13,439 bases of DNA from CAYSDH01 sp964429805. Its GTDB lineage: Bacteria > Bacteroidota > Bacteroidia > Flavobacteriales_D > JABDKJ01. Below are positions 1-7,546 of the stretch, piece by piece. How positions within the stretch are numbered: position 1 is the stretch's first letter; each line of letters starts with the position of its first letter. A program made the position numbers and the translations under genes. Under the pieces are notes generated by a model, which was given only the letters and a program-made list of their open reading frames with translations, searched no databases and had not been told where the DNA came from. Location of the stretch: positions 1-13,439 of the forward strand of contig CAYSDH010000079.1 in assembly GCA_964429805.1 (NCBI GenBank), given 5' to 3'.

Positions 1-1
1 G

Positions 2-1462
2 AGTGCCGAAGTCTGCCGCTATGTAACTTATGATGATGAGGGAATCATTGTTCATTATGGGAAGTCAGATTCTATATTTAATCCAGCCGTTCATGGATAT
101 ATGAAAATAGATTGGGATGGTACTGAACTCTCCAGAAAAGAATACGCTGATCCTGCTGTTCGCGGATATTTCCCAGGTTGGAACTCTTATGGGGTGAAGG
201 AAGGTGAAGGCATTATCGTAGTGTCCAATTTCCAATCGGCCGGAGACAGTATACTTGTTCCTTTTTCAGTTCGATTCGATCAAAATGGGGATACTCTTTG
301 GCAAAAGGAGTACCCCTCTGACAAATGGTCAGTTGGAGACCGGTTGATTTCTTGTAGTGCTGGAGGCTTTGCCATTACTGGTCGCACAGTAGTTGGTAAC
401 AATCAGCAAGTGATGCTGCTGCGGCTTGATAATAACGGTGACCTGCTATGGAGAAAAGAATACGGTGATAGTCTTTTAGCAAGAGAATCTGGGATTTCCC
501 TCATTGAGGCAGAAGACGGTGGCTTTTTTATTTCTGGTCAATACAAGGAGACTAACAGCGCTGACGCGGATGCATTGCTGATGAAAATAGATTCCACAGG
601 GAACTTAGAATGGTGGGATTATTTTGGAGAACCGACTTTAGATGAGACCATTCACTTTTTATCAAATACCACCGATGGTAACTACTTAATTGTTGGCACA
701 GAAGTGCAAGGAGGAATGGACGGTTATGAAGAACGAGCCTATCGTATCAGAAAGTTCGACATCAATGGCGACATCATTTGGGAGAACATTTTGGATGATG
801 TCACCCCATTCAGGCGTAACAGTTTCTCCGCTGTAAAAGAAGATGTCAATGGTGATTACGTGGCTTGTGGTCCTACATTCAGTGACAGTCTTTACTTAAC
901 TGCCGCCTGTTTGGCAAAGTTTGAGCCTACTAGCGGTGGCCTTCAGTGGTTCCAAAAGTACACTTATATTGAAGGCTGGGATATAGCCTCGTTCCATGCA
1001 CTGCATGATTTCACGCCATTGCCGGACGGAGGTTAAGTTTTGGCTGGCTGGGTATTGCAGAGTCAATTCCAGCCCTTCCGATCACAAGACATCTGGCTCA
1101 TCAAAGTAGATGAAGATGGTTGTCTTGAACCGGGGTGCTTGGTTACCGGTATTGAAGAGCAAGTGGTTGGACTGCAAGAGGTCTTGTCTGTTTTCCCTAA
1201 TCCATTGGCATCAAGTCAGCACGCTACTATCCGCTTTGAAGAACAGTTAGGAGCAAAAATGCCTTATGCGAGTAAGGAAACAACTATAAGTCTCTTCTCG
1301 TTGGAAGGTAAGGAAGTCTATATTCAATCAGTTCCCAAAAGAGGAAGCAATGCTTCATTTGACTTGACTCTCAACCTTCCTGTTCTCATGAGTGGTCAGT
1401 ACATCTTGCACTGGACAGGAGATAATAAATGGTTTGACAGTGCAACCATTGTTGTTGAATGA
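2..1462 (+). pseudogene. T9SS-sorted beta-propeller surface protein, 5'-partial and interrupted by an in-frame TAA
   Basis: One reading frame is open from base 2 (no start in the window) to the TGA at 1460-1462, apart from a TAA at 1034-1036. The part before the TAA (344 codons) holds propeller-like repeats. Each has a strand such as GGFAITG, GGFFISG, GNYLIVG or GDYVACG, and a turn such as NGDTLW, NGDLLW or NGDIIW. After the TAA the same frame continues with VLAGW, then IKVDEDGCLEPGC, and ends in a roughly 90-residue T9SS type A sorting domain (VFPNP, ISLFSLEGKEV, LMSGQYILHW). Known for the family: the sorting domain directs export across the outer membrane and attachment at the surface or release. 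Seen: as written, translation would stop before the sorting domain, so the protein would be unsorted. Inference: a recent nonsense change or a base error near a contig end. The specific ligand or role is unknown. Confidence 0.85.
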
Positions 1463-1488
1463 GGGTGGTACACTTTAACTTAGTATGT

Positions 1489-1511
1489 CCTTAAAAATTA
1501 AGGGTCTTTTT
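1489..1511 (+). terminator. Weak intrinsic terminator after the T9SS gene
   Basis: A perfect 6-bp inverted repeat (CCTTAA, loop AAA, TTAAGG; 1489-1503) is followed by GTC and five Ts at 1507-1511. It lies 26 bp after the stop codon of the T9SS gene. The stem is AT-rich and short, so termination would be weak. The position and the T-run fit a Rho-independent terminator. Confidence 0.4.
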
Positions 1512-1537
1512 GTTCCGAAAAATGGAATAGCCTTTAC

Positions 1538-1591
1538 ATCAACCAGAATGCAACTGATGCAACGTGATCTCTGGAGCCATGCCAACCCGGC
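1538..1591. repeat. 54-bp direct copy of the metallophosphoesterase 3' end, next to the scaffold gap
   Basis: Bases 1538-1591 are identical to 1739-1792. The copy runs straight into the Ns and includes the reverse-strand stop codon (TCA at 1539-1541) and the last codons of the metallophosphoesterase. The sequence beyond the stop differs between the two copies. This looks like two contig ends that both reach into the same gene: the left contig has the gene end with one downstream flank, and the right contig has it with another. It is more likely an assembly or strain-variant artefact than a biological repeat. Confidence 0.85.
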
Positions 1592-1601
1592 NNNNNNNNN
1601 N
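1592..1601. other. Scaffold gap (10 Ns)
   Basis: Ten undetermined bases. A round number of Ns usually marks a placeholder gap of unknown size. The 138 bp to its right (1602-1739) have no recognisable gene or element. Order and distance across this point should not be trusted. Confidence 0.98.
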
Positions 1602-1738
1602 CCTCTAATGTGTGGTTTAGTGACTAAATCTAACTAAGGTATTAGAAGTCAAAGTCTCTACTCAAACCAAATGGTACACAGGCTTTCAATCTTTTTGACA
1701 ATGCATTCTTGGAAAAGAAGCCTCTTAGATAATACGGA

Positions 1739-1792
1739 ATCAACCAGAATGCAACTGATGCAACGTGATCTCTGGAGCCATGCCAACCCGGC
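1739..1792. repeat. Second copy of the 54-bp repeat, inside the metallophosphoesterase 3' end
   Basis: Identical to 1538-1591. This copy is the genuine 3' end of the metallophosphoesterase reading frame, since the frame continues through it to the start codon at 2978. Confidence 0.85.
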
Positions 1793-2978
1793 CAGGAAAG
1801 ATAAGATAGCCCATTCCACGATTCACATATAAGTGCTGTTTTCCTTTCGAGTAAAGTCCTGCATGCCGCTTATAGAAAAATCTTCCAGCGCTGATTTCTA
1901 CGAGGCCCGGTATAGTCACGCCAAGCTGGCCGCCATGTGTATGTCCGGCCAGCGTGAGGTCTACGTCTTCTTGGTCCAGTATTTTATGATCCCAGTGTGT
2001 CGGGTCATGACTGAGCAATATCTTAAAGGGCACCTCTTCCATTCCCGCCACTGACTGCTTATAATCTCCTCGGGTTGGAAACCAGTTTTGTTTCGAATAG
2101 CCCCAGTTCTCTACCCCAACTAAGCCAATCTTCTGCCCATCTTTTTCTAAAATTCTGTTCTCGTTATTGAGTACTTCAAAGCCCATGCGCTCGTTCATCT
2201 CTTTGACGCCTGCGCTATTCTGGTCTTTCTCTTCTTCTGTCATCCGTCCCCAGCCGTAGTCGTGATTTCCGAGAATGGCATATTTGCCTTTTTTAGCCTG
2301 TAGTTTATTTATGACTGATATCCAGGGTTCGGCTTCCAGTGGGTCTTCATTGACGAGGTCACCTGTGAACACGATATAGTCAGGTTCCAATTCGTTAATC
2401 ATGTCAACAGCCTCACGAATGGGGCCGAAGTTGAGATTGAAGCTGCCCAGATGAAGGTCAGAAATCTGAATGATTTTCAGGCCGTCAAAAGCCTTTGGGA
2501 GATTGTCAAAAGAAAGGATGTTGTCCATTATGCGCCAGCCAAACTTCCCCTTTGTGGTACCCCAGATGAAGGAGCCTAGCATGGTTGCACCAATGCCCAG
2601 TGCGACTTTGTTGAGGAATGTCCTTCTCGGCATCTCTTGTCCTTCTTGCTTTTGAGATGAGCGTGAGAAAGAAATCTTACGAATGAGCAACACGAGGTCA
2701 GCCATAAGTTGAAATACGACAATAGAAAGAAGCGTCACCGAAAGAGTCACGGCCCCGCCAACAGTATAGGTTCTGATCAGCTCGTTATCTCTAAACTGGT
2801 CTCTATTGACCGCCAAGTAAGAAGTACTGATGTACACGGCAAATGCCAAAACAAGAAAGCTAATCCTGACAATCCACCTTAATCTAGGGTTCCATTCTTT
2901 AGACACTAGATATACTGACCTGTACGCATACAGAATTAAAAAGCCAGTGCCATATAAGATGAGGTTGAATGCAAGCAT
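1740..2978 (-). CDS. Membrane-anchored calcineurin-like metallophosphoesterase (YkuE/YaeI type)
   Basis: 412 residues. The N-terminus has three likely membrane helices (about 4-24, 35-57 and 72-99). A twin-arginine-like motif (PRRTFLNK, Arg118-Arg119) follows, with a further hydrophobic stretch to about 140. The catalytic domain begins near 167 and carries the full metal-binding set: D174 and H176 (SDLHLG), D207 (TGDLV), N238-H239 (GNHD), H324 (LLSHD), and H346 and H348 (GHTHGG). Family knowledge: these are dinuclear-metal phosphoesterases; some relatives act on lipid-linked pyrophosphates such as UDP-2,3-diacylglucosamine, and Bacillus YkuE is a Tat substrate. The substrate here cannot be told. 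Inference: the catalytic domain is tethered to the inner membrane, probably on the outer face if the RR segment acts as a Tat signal. The gene is divergent from the BNR gene, with 143 bp between the two starts. Confidence 0.9.
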   Translation of the reverse strand: MLAFNLILYGTGFLILYAYRSVYLVSKEWNPRLRWIVRISFLVLAFAVYISTSYLAVNRDQFRDNELIRTYTVGGAVTLSVTLLSIVVFQLMADLVLLIRKISFSRSSQKQEGQEMPRRTFLNKVALGIGATMLGSFIWGTTKGKFGWRIMDNILSFDNLPKAFDGLKIIQISDLHLGSFNLNFGPIREAVDMINELEPDYIVFTGDLVNEDPLEAEPWISVINKLQAKKGKYAILGNHDYGWGRMTEEEKDQNSAGVKEMNERMGFEVLNNENRILEKDGQKIGLVGVENWGYSKQNWFPTRGDYKQSVAGMEEVPFKILLSHDPTHWDHKILDQEDVDLTLAGHTHGGQLGVTIPGLVEISAGRFFYKRHAGLYSKGKQHLYVNRGMGYLIFPGRVGMAPEITLHQLHSG

Positions 2979-3121
2979 GAGAGGGCTAATTTACAAAGAG
3001 CCTTTTTCAGTCTCCCTATAAATTTATGAATCAGATTATCTCAGGAATTAAAATTGAAATCGCCATTGATTTCGCATCGCACCAACACTCATTTTCCTAA
3101 CTTCCCAATTCCAAACTCAAG

Positions 3122-6100
3122 ATGATGAACAAACTTATTTTACTTCTCTTTTCTATTAGCTGTTTTACCGTTTTTGCTCAAGACAAGGAGGAAGACAAGT
3201 CTGCCTGGTCTGCATCAACATTTAGCGGATTGAAATTTAGAAGTGTCGGTCCGGCATTTTTTACTGGCCGCATCGCTGATATTGCTATTCACCCAGAAGA
3301 TGAGAGTGTGTGGTATATCGCTGTAGGCTCTGGAGGAGTGTGGAAAACGACAAATGCAGGAACTACGTTTGACCCCGTGTTTGATAGTCAAAAAGTATTT
3401 TCGATTGGCTGTGTGACTATTGACCCAAACAACCCAAACCGAGTATGGGTAGGTACAGGAGAAAATACCGGTGGGCGTCACAGTTCATGGGGAGATGGTA
3501 TCTATTTGTCAGAAGATGCAGGGAAGTCTTGGAAAAATATGGGACTCAAGCGTTCTGAACACCTCTCTAAGATTATCGTCCATCCAGATAATTCAAATGT
3601 AGTGTGGGTAGCCTCACAAGGGCCACTATGGAGTAAAGGCGGAGAGCGCGGATTGTACAAATCAACTGATGGCGGAAAAACCTGGAAGCGGACTTTAGGA
3701 AATGATCAATGGACTGGCGCCACAGACCTCTTAATTGACCCTCGAAATCCAGAAAGGCTCTATTGCGCAACCTGGGATAGGCACCGCACGGTCGCTGCAT
3801 ACATGGGAGGCGGGCCAGGTTCTGGACTGCATCGCTCAGAAGATGGTGGTGAGACTTGGACAGAACTAAAGTCTGGATTGCCAAGTGTGAACATGGGTAA
3901 AATCGGGTTGGCTATTTCTCCTCAGCAACCCGATGTGATTTATGCCGCTATCGAAGAAGAGCTTAGAAAAGGTGGTGTCTATAAAAGCACCGATCGTGGT
4001 GCCTCCTGGAAGAAGATGAGCGATGCTGTAGCCGGAGGAACAGGACCGCATTATTATCAAGAGTTGTATGCCTCGCCACATGAGTTTGACAGAATTTATT
4101 TGGCCAATAATTATCTACTCGTTTCAGACAATGGAGGTAAAGACTTTAACCGAGTAAAAGGGGAGTCGAAGCACGTAGATGACCATGCCATGGCATTTAA
4201 AATGAGTGATCCAGATTACATCATGGTGGGTACTGATGGTGGTTTATATGAGTCCTTTGATTTGGCTCAAAACTGGAGACACTTTGGCCAGCTTCCCATT
4301 ACGCAGTTTTACAAAATTGCTGTGGATGATGCTGAGCCATTTTACAATATATATGGTGGAACGCAAGACAACAGCACACAAGGCGGTCCATCTAGAACGG
4401 ACAATCGCACAGGAATTCAAAATGGAGACTGGGTGATAGTTAACGGAGGAGATGGACATCAACCAGCCACCGAGCCTGGCAATCCAGATATTATTTACGC
4501 GCAGAGTCAACAAGGATATCTGGCTCGTATTGACATACCGACTGGTGAGCGAGTGAGCGTGCGCCCTCAACCAAAAGAAGGAGAGGTTGACGAGCGGTAC
4601 AACTGGGATGCGCCAATATTGGTGAGCGCGCATGACCCAAAGAGATTATACTTTGCTTCTCAACGACTCTGGCGATCAGATGATAGAGGAGATAACTGGA
4701 CAGCTATTTCTGAAGATTTATCGCGCAATGAAAACAGACTGGAACTCCCGATTATGGGGCGCAAGCAGAGCTACAATAACCCGTGGGATGTATATGCCAT
4801 GTCTAACTATAACAGCATCACTTCACTGGCTGAGTCACCTTTAGATGAAAACAAACTCTATGCTGGTACAGATGATGGCCAGCTCTGGACGAGTGCAGAT
4901 GGTGGAGCAAATTGGAAAAAGAAAGAAGTAGGCTCCATTTCTGGAGTCCCAACTCGTGCATTTGTCAATGATATTAAGGCAGACTTATTTGATGCCAACA
5001 CGGCCTATCTATGCATGGACAATCACAAGTATGGCGACTACAGGTCGTTTTTGTACAAAACCACTGATGGCGGAAAGTCATGGAAGTCTATTGACAAAGG
5101 TCTGCCAGATACCACCTTGGTGTGGCGTATCGTGCAGGATCACATAGACAAGAATTTGCTTTTTGTGGGTACTGAGTTTGGTATTTACTTCAGTCATAAT
5201 GGAGGAGGAGAGTGGACTCAGCTCAAAGGAGGCTTACCGCCAATTTCGTTTAGAGATCTTGCAATACAGCGCAGAGAAAATGATTTGGTCTGTGCCAGTT
5301 TCGGTCGCTCACTCTACATTCTTGACGATTACTCTGCCCTCAGAAATTTAGAGAAAAGTGATCTTGAAGCAGCCGGAAAAATCTTGCCAATGCGCGCTGC
5401 AGACTGGTATCAGGAGCGAAGTATTTTGCCATACAACAGAAAGGGATGGTTTGGAACAGGGCATTACGTGGCTGACAATCCGCCTTTTGGTGCGGTTATT
5501 TCGTATCACATAAAAGAGGGCTTTACGAGTAAGAAAGCGGAACGTACAAAGAGAGAAAAGGAGCTCATCAAAAACAATCAAGATGTGCCGTTCCCAGGTT
5601 ATAAAGCCTTAGAGGCCGAGCGATTGGAAAATGGGCCAATAGTCTGGTTGAGCATTTATGACAGTAAAAATAAGTTGGTGCGTAGGATTGAGGCAGCAGG
5701 CGGAAAAGGGATTCATCGAGTGGCGTGGGATCTGCGTACGGTCAGTCCGTATCCTGTCAGAGAAGGAGAGAAAGGAAAGGAAGCACGACCAAGCGGACAT
5801 ATGGTTGAGCCCGGCAAGTACCGCGCAGAATTGAGTCGCATGCATAATGGAGAGTTGGAAAACTTGGGTGAGGCATTAGACTTTGATGTTGTTGAGTTAA
5901 GAAAAAGCAGCATTGAAGGAGCAGGTTTTGAAGAGCGACTGGCTTTCTGGGAGGCACATGGTAAAGCGATGTCAGACATGACCTTGGAGCGCAGACGCTA
6001 TGATGACATGAAGAAGAAAGTGGCTACGCTCAAGGAGGTAATTATACGCTCGGGTCAAGGTGCTATCCTGCCTCAAATGAAAGAAATTGAGGCGCTGGAA

Positions 6101-6370
6101 AGTGCAATGGAAGAGCTGAGTGTGCGCGTAAGCGGAATACCATCACGAGATATTCCAGGAGAAAAGAATGACCCGACAGTGTATACTAGATTGTGGTCTG
6201 CCTCTGGCGGGAGCAGTGCTTCATATGGCCCGACTGGCACTGCGAGGGAAAGTCTGTCAATCGCTCAAAAAGAGATTGATTCTATCCGTCAATTTTTAGA
6301 CACGCAGCAAACGCGCATAGAGAAAGTAGAGCGCGAGATTAGCGATTGGAATCGACCGGGGTATAGGTGA
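3122..6370 (+). CDS. Secreted BNR/Asp-box propeller protein, sortilin/VPS10-like (often annotated 'glycosyl hydrolase')
   Basis: 1082 residues. A Sec signal peptide (hydrophobic 5-18) has a likely signal peptidase I site after Ala19 (VFA before QD). About eleven Asp-box-like motifs follow, of the form S-x-D-x-G-x-x-W. The clearest are LSEDAGKSW (~129), KSTDGGKTW (~180), RSEDGGETW (~238), KSTDRGASW (~287), RSDDRGDNW (~518), TSADGGANW (~590) and KTTDGGKSW (~647). They fall in two groups, about 74-380 and 518-700, which suggests two propellers. Near 838-880 is an Ig/FlgD-like segment (VWLSIYDSKNKLVRRI), and the last ~150 residues are charged and helical. Family knowledge: such proteins are common in Bacteroidota; the glycosidase label rests only on Asp boxes and no catalytic residues can be assigned. 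There is no T9SS sorting domain, so a periplasmic location is likely. ATG at 3122 was chosen because the signal peptide starts there; ATG 3125 is equally possible. Confidence 0.88.
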   Translation: MMNKLILLLFSISCFTVFAQDKEEDKSAWSASTFSGLKFRSVGPAFFTGRIADIAIHPEDESVWYIAVGSGGVWKTTNAGTTFDPVFDSQKVFSIGCVTIDPNNPNRVWVGTGENTGGRHSSWGDGIYLSEDAGKSWKNMGLKRSEHLSKIIVHPDNSNVVWVASQGPLWSKGGERGLYKSTDGGKTWKRTLGNDQWTGATDLLIDPRNPERLYCATWDRHRTVAAYMGGGPGSGLHRSEDGGETWTELKSGLPSVNMGKIGLAISPQQPDVIYAAIEEELRKGGVYKSTDRGASWKKMSDAVAGGTGPHYYQELYASPHEFDRIYLANNYLLVSDNGGKDFNRVKGESKHVDDHAMAFKMSDPDYIMVGTDGGLYESFDLAQNWRHFGQLPITQFYKIAVDDAEPFYNIYGGTQDNSTQGGPSRTDNRTGIQNGDWVIVNGGDGHQPATEPGNPDIIYAQSQQGYLARIDIPTGERVSVRPQPKEGEVDERYNWDAPILVSAHDPKRLYFASQRLWRSDDRGDNWTAISEDLSRNENRLELPIMGRKQSYNNPWDVYAMSNYNSITSLAESPLDENKLYAGTDDGQLWTSADGGANWKKKEVGSISGVPTRAFVNDIKADLFDANTAYLCMDNHKYGDYRSFLYKTTDGGKSWKSIDKGLPDTTLVWRIVQDHIDKNLLFVGTEFGIYFSHNGGGEWTQLKGGLPPISFRDLAIQRRENDLVCASFGRSLYILDDYSALRNLEKSDLEAAGKILPMRAADWYQERSILPYNRKGWFGTGHYVADNPPFGAVISYHIKEGFTSKKAERTKREKELIKNNQDVPFPGYKALEAERLENGPIVWLSIYDSKNKLVRRIEAAGGKGIHRVAWDLRTVSPYPVREGEKGKEARPSGHMVEPGKYRAELSRMHNGELENLGEALDFDVVELRKSSIEGAGFEERLAFWEAHGKAMSDMTLERRRYDDMKKKVATLKEVIIRSGQGAILPQMKEIEALESAMEELSVRVSGIPSRDIPGEKNDPTVYTRLWSASGGSSASYGPTGTARESLSIAQKEIDSIRQFLDTQQTRIEKVEREISDWNRPGYR

Positions 6371-6417
6371 TTGGGTTTTGCCTAATTGAGTAAGCGGATC
6401 AGAGATTAAACCTCTCA

Positions 6418-6792
6418 TCATCCCTGCTTTTTCAATAGTTTGATTTGGTGTTTTCTTCCGTAGATGCCGTAAGCCTTTCTACTCACAAAAGAGTCGGTTC
6501 TTATTTTCCACGTTGTGGGCATCGGTCTTAGAGACTTGTTTTTTTTAGGCCTAAGAATTAATCGATTTCCTTCAACTGTCCATTTTCCTGAGCACCGAAC
6601 TATACCTCCGAGTTCAAATTGGTCAACATAGGTGAAGCTATGGTCCTCATTGAGCCTTAATTCAGTGAATGTGGAAATGTCCATGTACGACCCGTATGTT
6701 CCCACGAGGGTCGAATCTTCAACTGACTGACTCATCAGGTTTGAATGAGCCAATAACGATGTGCTGAGAAATATGATGAGTATAAGTCTCAA
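6418..6792 (-). CDS. Small secreted beta-rich protein, unknown function
   Basis: 124 residues, not recognised. A signal peptide (MRLILIIFLSTSLLA) has likely cleavage near residues 17-21 (AHSNLMSQ). There is no lipobox. The mature part of about 100 residues alternates short strands and turns (GTYGSY, FTELRLNEDHSFTY, GKWTVEGNRLILRP). This pattern is seen in small lipocalin-like or NlpE-like extracytoplasmic domains, but the match is to the pattern only. A single cysteine (VRCSG) rules out an internal disulfide. The gene converges with the BNR gene, leaving 47 bp between the two stops, and lies 150 bp downstream of the zinc-knuckle gene, so it may have its own promoter. No function is assigned. 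Confidence 0.7.
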   Translation of the reverse strand: MRLILIIFLSTSLLAHSNLMSQSVEDSTLVGTYGSYMDISTFTELRLNEDHSFTYVDQFELGGIVRCSGKWTVEGNRLILRPKKNKSLRPMPTTWKIRTDSFVSRKAYGIYGRKHQIKLLKKQG

Positions 6793-6942
6793 GTTTGTGC
6801 CATGATTTGGTTTTTAACTCTCAAGTTATGGATTCGAACTGAAGATTAACTTTTCTTGGACCATTCCTCATTCTCTTTCTCCGAGGACTTCTCTCAATTC
6901 ATTTTGACCTATCCGGAAATACAAGTTCGATTCGCAGTAGAA

Positions 6943-7530
6943 TTAATTCATATGGTTAGACCATTCTTTGAATACTTCAAATCCAGCTTCACTAGTAATA
7001 GTGACTTTGATTTCACCAGTCGATTCATCTTTGAAAAGGTCTTCTTGGTTTTCTTTGAGGTATTCACTTTTGTTATGGTAGGCCTCACTCATCATAGGAG
7101 TCCATTTATTTACTCCACAAAGTTCGCAGCGATCATCTTTTAGTGCGACTAATCCGCATACCTCACATCCTTCTAGTTCATCAATTAAAACCCGAACTAG
7201 ACTTTCGTTGAAAGGAAACATGTTGTCTGGAATGTTTTGGATTAATTCAAACCAATTAGAGGCAGAACGCTCTATTATATCTGCAACCTTTCCATTTGAG
7301 TGAAGAACTAGCTTATCCCTTGAGAGCTCTGCTTTTTCAATGTCAATCCAATTCCTTTTCACTTGCAGTTCGCCTTTGTTTTTCCAAATAGAATAGCCTT
7401 GTTCGTTTGACTCAACTATTACCATTTCGGCAAGTACTTTAATTACTGCGTCCTTGACCATCTTATTAGTGGTTTTCTTACTCGGAAGAAGAAAAAAATT
7501 TAAAATTCGATCTAAAAAGGACATTCTCAT
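6943..7530 (-). CDS. Zinc-ribbon-like hypothetical protein downstream of the macroglobulin
   Basis: 195 residues, not recognised. There is no signal peptide or membrane segment, so it is probably cytosolic. Four cysteines form C-x2-C-x9-C-x2-C (C122, C125, C135, C138; CEVCG and CELCG), a zinc-knuckle or rubredoxin-like arrangement. The rest is charged and mixed helix/strand with no other motif I can name. The frame is open further upstream, to 7731, but that part overlaps the macroglobulin coding region. ATG 7530 or ATG 7524 lies just after the macroglobulin stop; 7524 has a purine-rich stretch (AAAAAGA) at a better distance, so the true start may be two codons in. The gap to the macroglobulin stop is 16 bp on the same strand, which suggests co-transcription. 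By eye the gene is more AT-rich than the macroglobulin, which could mean separate ancestry. Confidence 0.75.
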   Translation of the reverse strand: MRMSFLDRILNFFLLPSKKTTNKMVKDAVIKVLAEMVIVESNEQGYSIWKNKGELQVKRNWIDIEKAELSRDKLVLHSNGKVADIIERSASNWFELIQNIPDNMFPFNESLVRVLIDELEGCEVCGLVALKDDRCELCGVNKWTPMMSEAYHNKSEYLKENQEDLFKDESTGEIKVTITSEAGFEVFKEWSNHMN

Positions 7531-7546
7531 TCTTTTTATAAATGAA

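Noticed and set aside
1034..1036. Recoding of TAA as a sense codon
   Set aside because: The 1857- and 1082-residue genes here contain no in-frame TAA and use normal Tyr codons, and the zinc-knuckle gene ends in TAA. A changed code is not supported.
1040..1462. A separate 140-residue gene starting at TTG 1040
   Set aside because: It is in the same frame as the upstream part, starts 3 bp after the TAA, lacks a signal peptide, and its first residues complete a propeller repeat. It is the tail of one interrupted gene.
1671..1832. Short plus-strand frame spanning the right contig end into the metallophosphoesterase
   Set aside because: About 54 codons, mostly antisense to the metallophosphoesterase, with no motif. 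It does not explain the 138 bp beside the gap.
3122..3178. Lipoprotein signal in the BNR protein (FSISC, Cys14)
   Set aside because: The -3 residue is Ser instead of Leu-like, and the hydrophobic core continues past the Cys to a good signal peptidase I site at VFA before QD.
6856..7143. Plus-strand frame of 95 codons opposite the zinc-knuckle gene
   Set aside because: It is Phe-rich shadow translation antisense to the zinc-knuckle gene, with no recognisable motif or signal.
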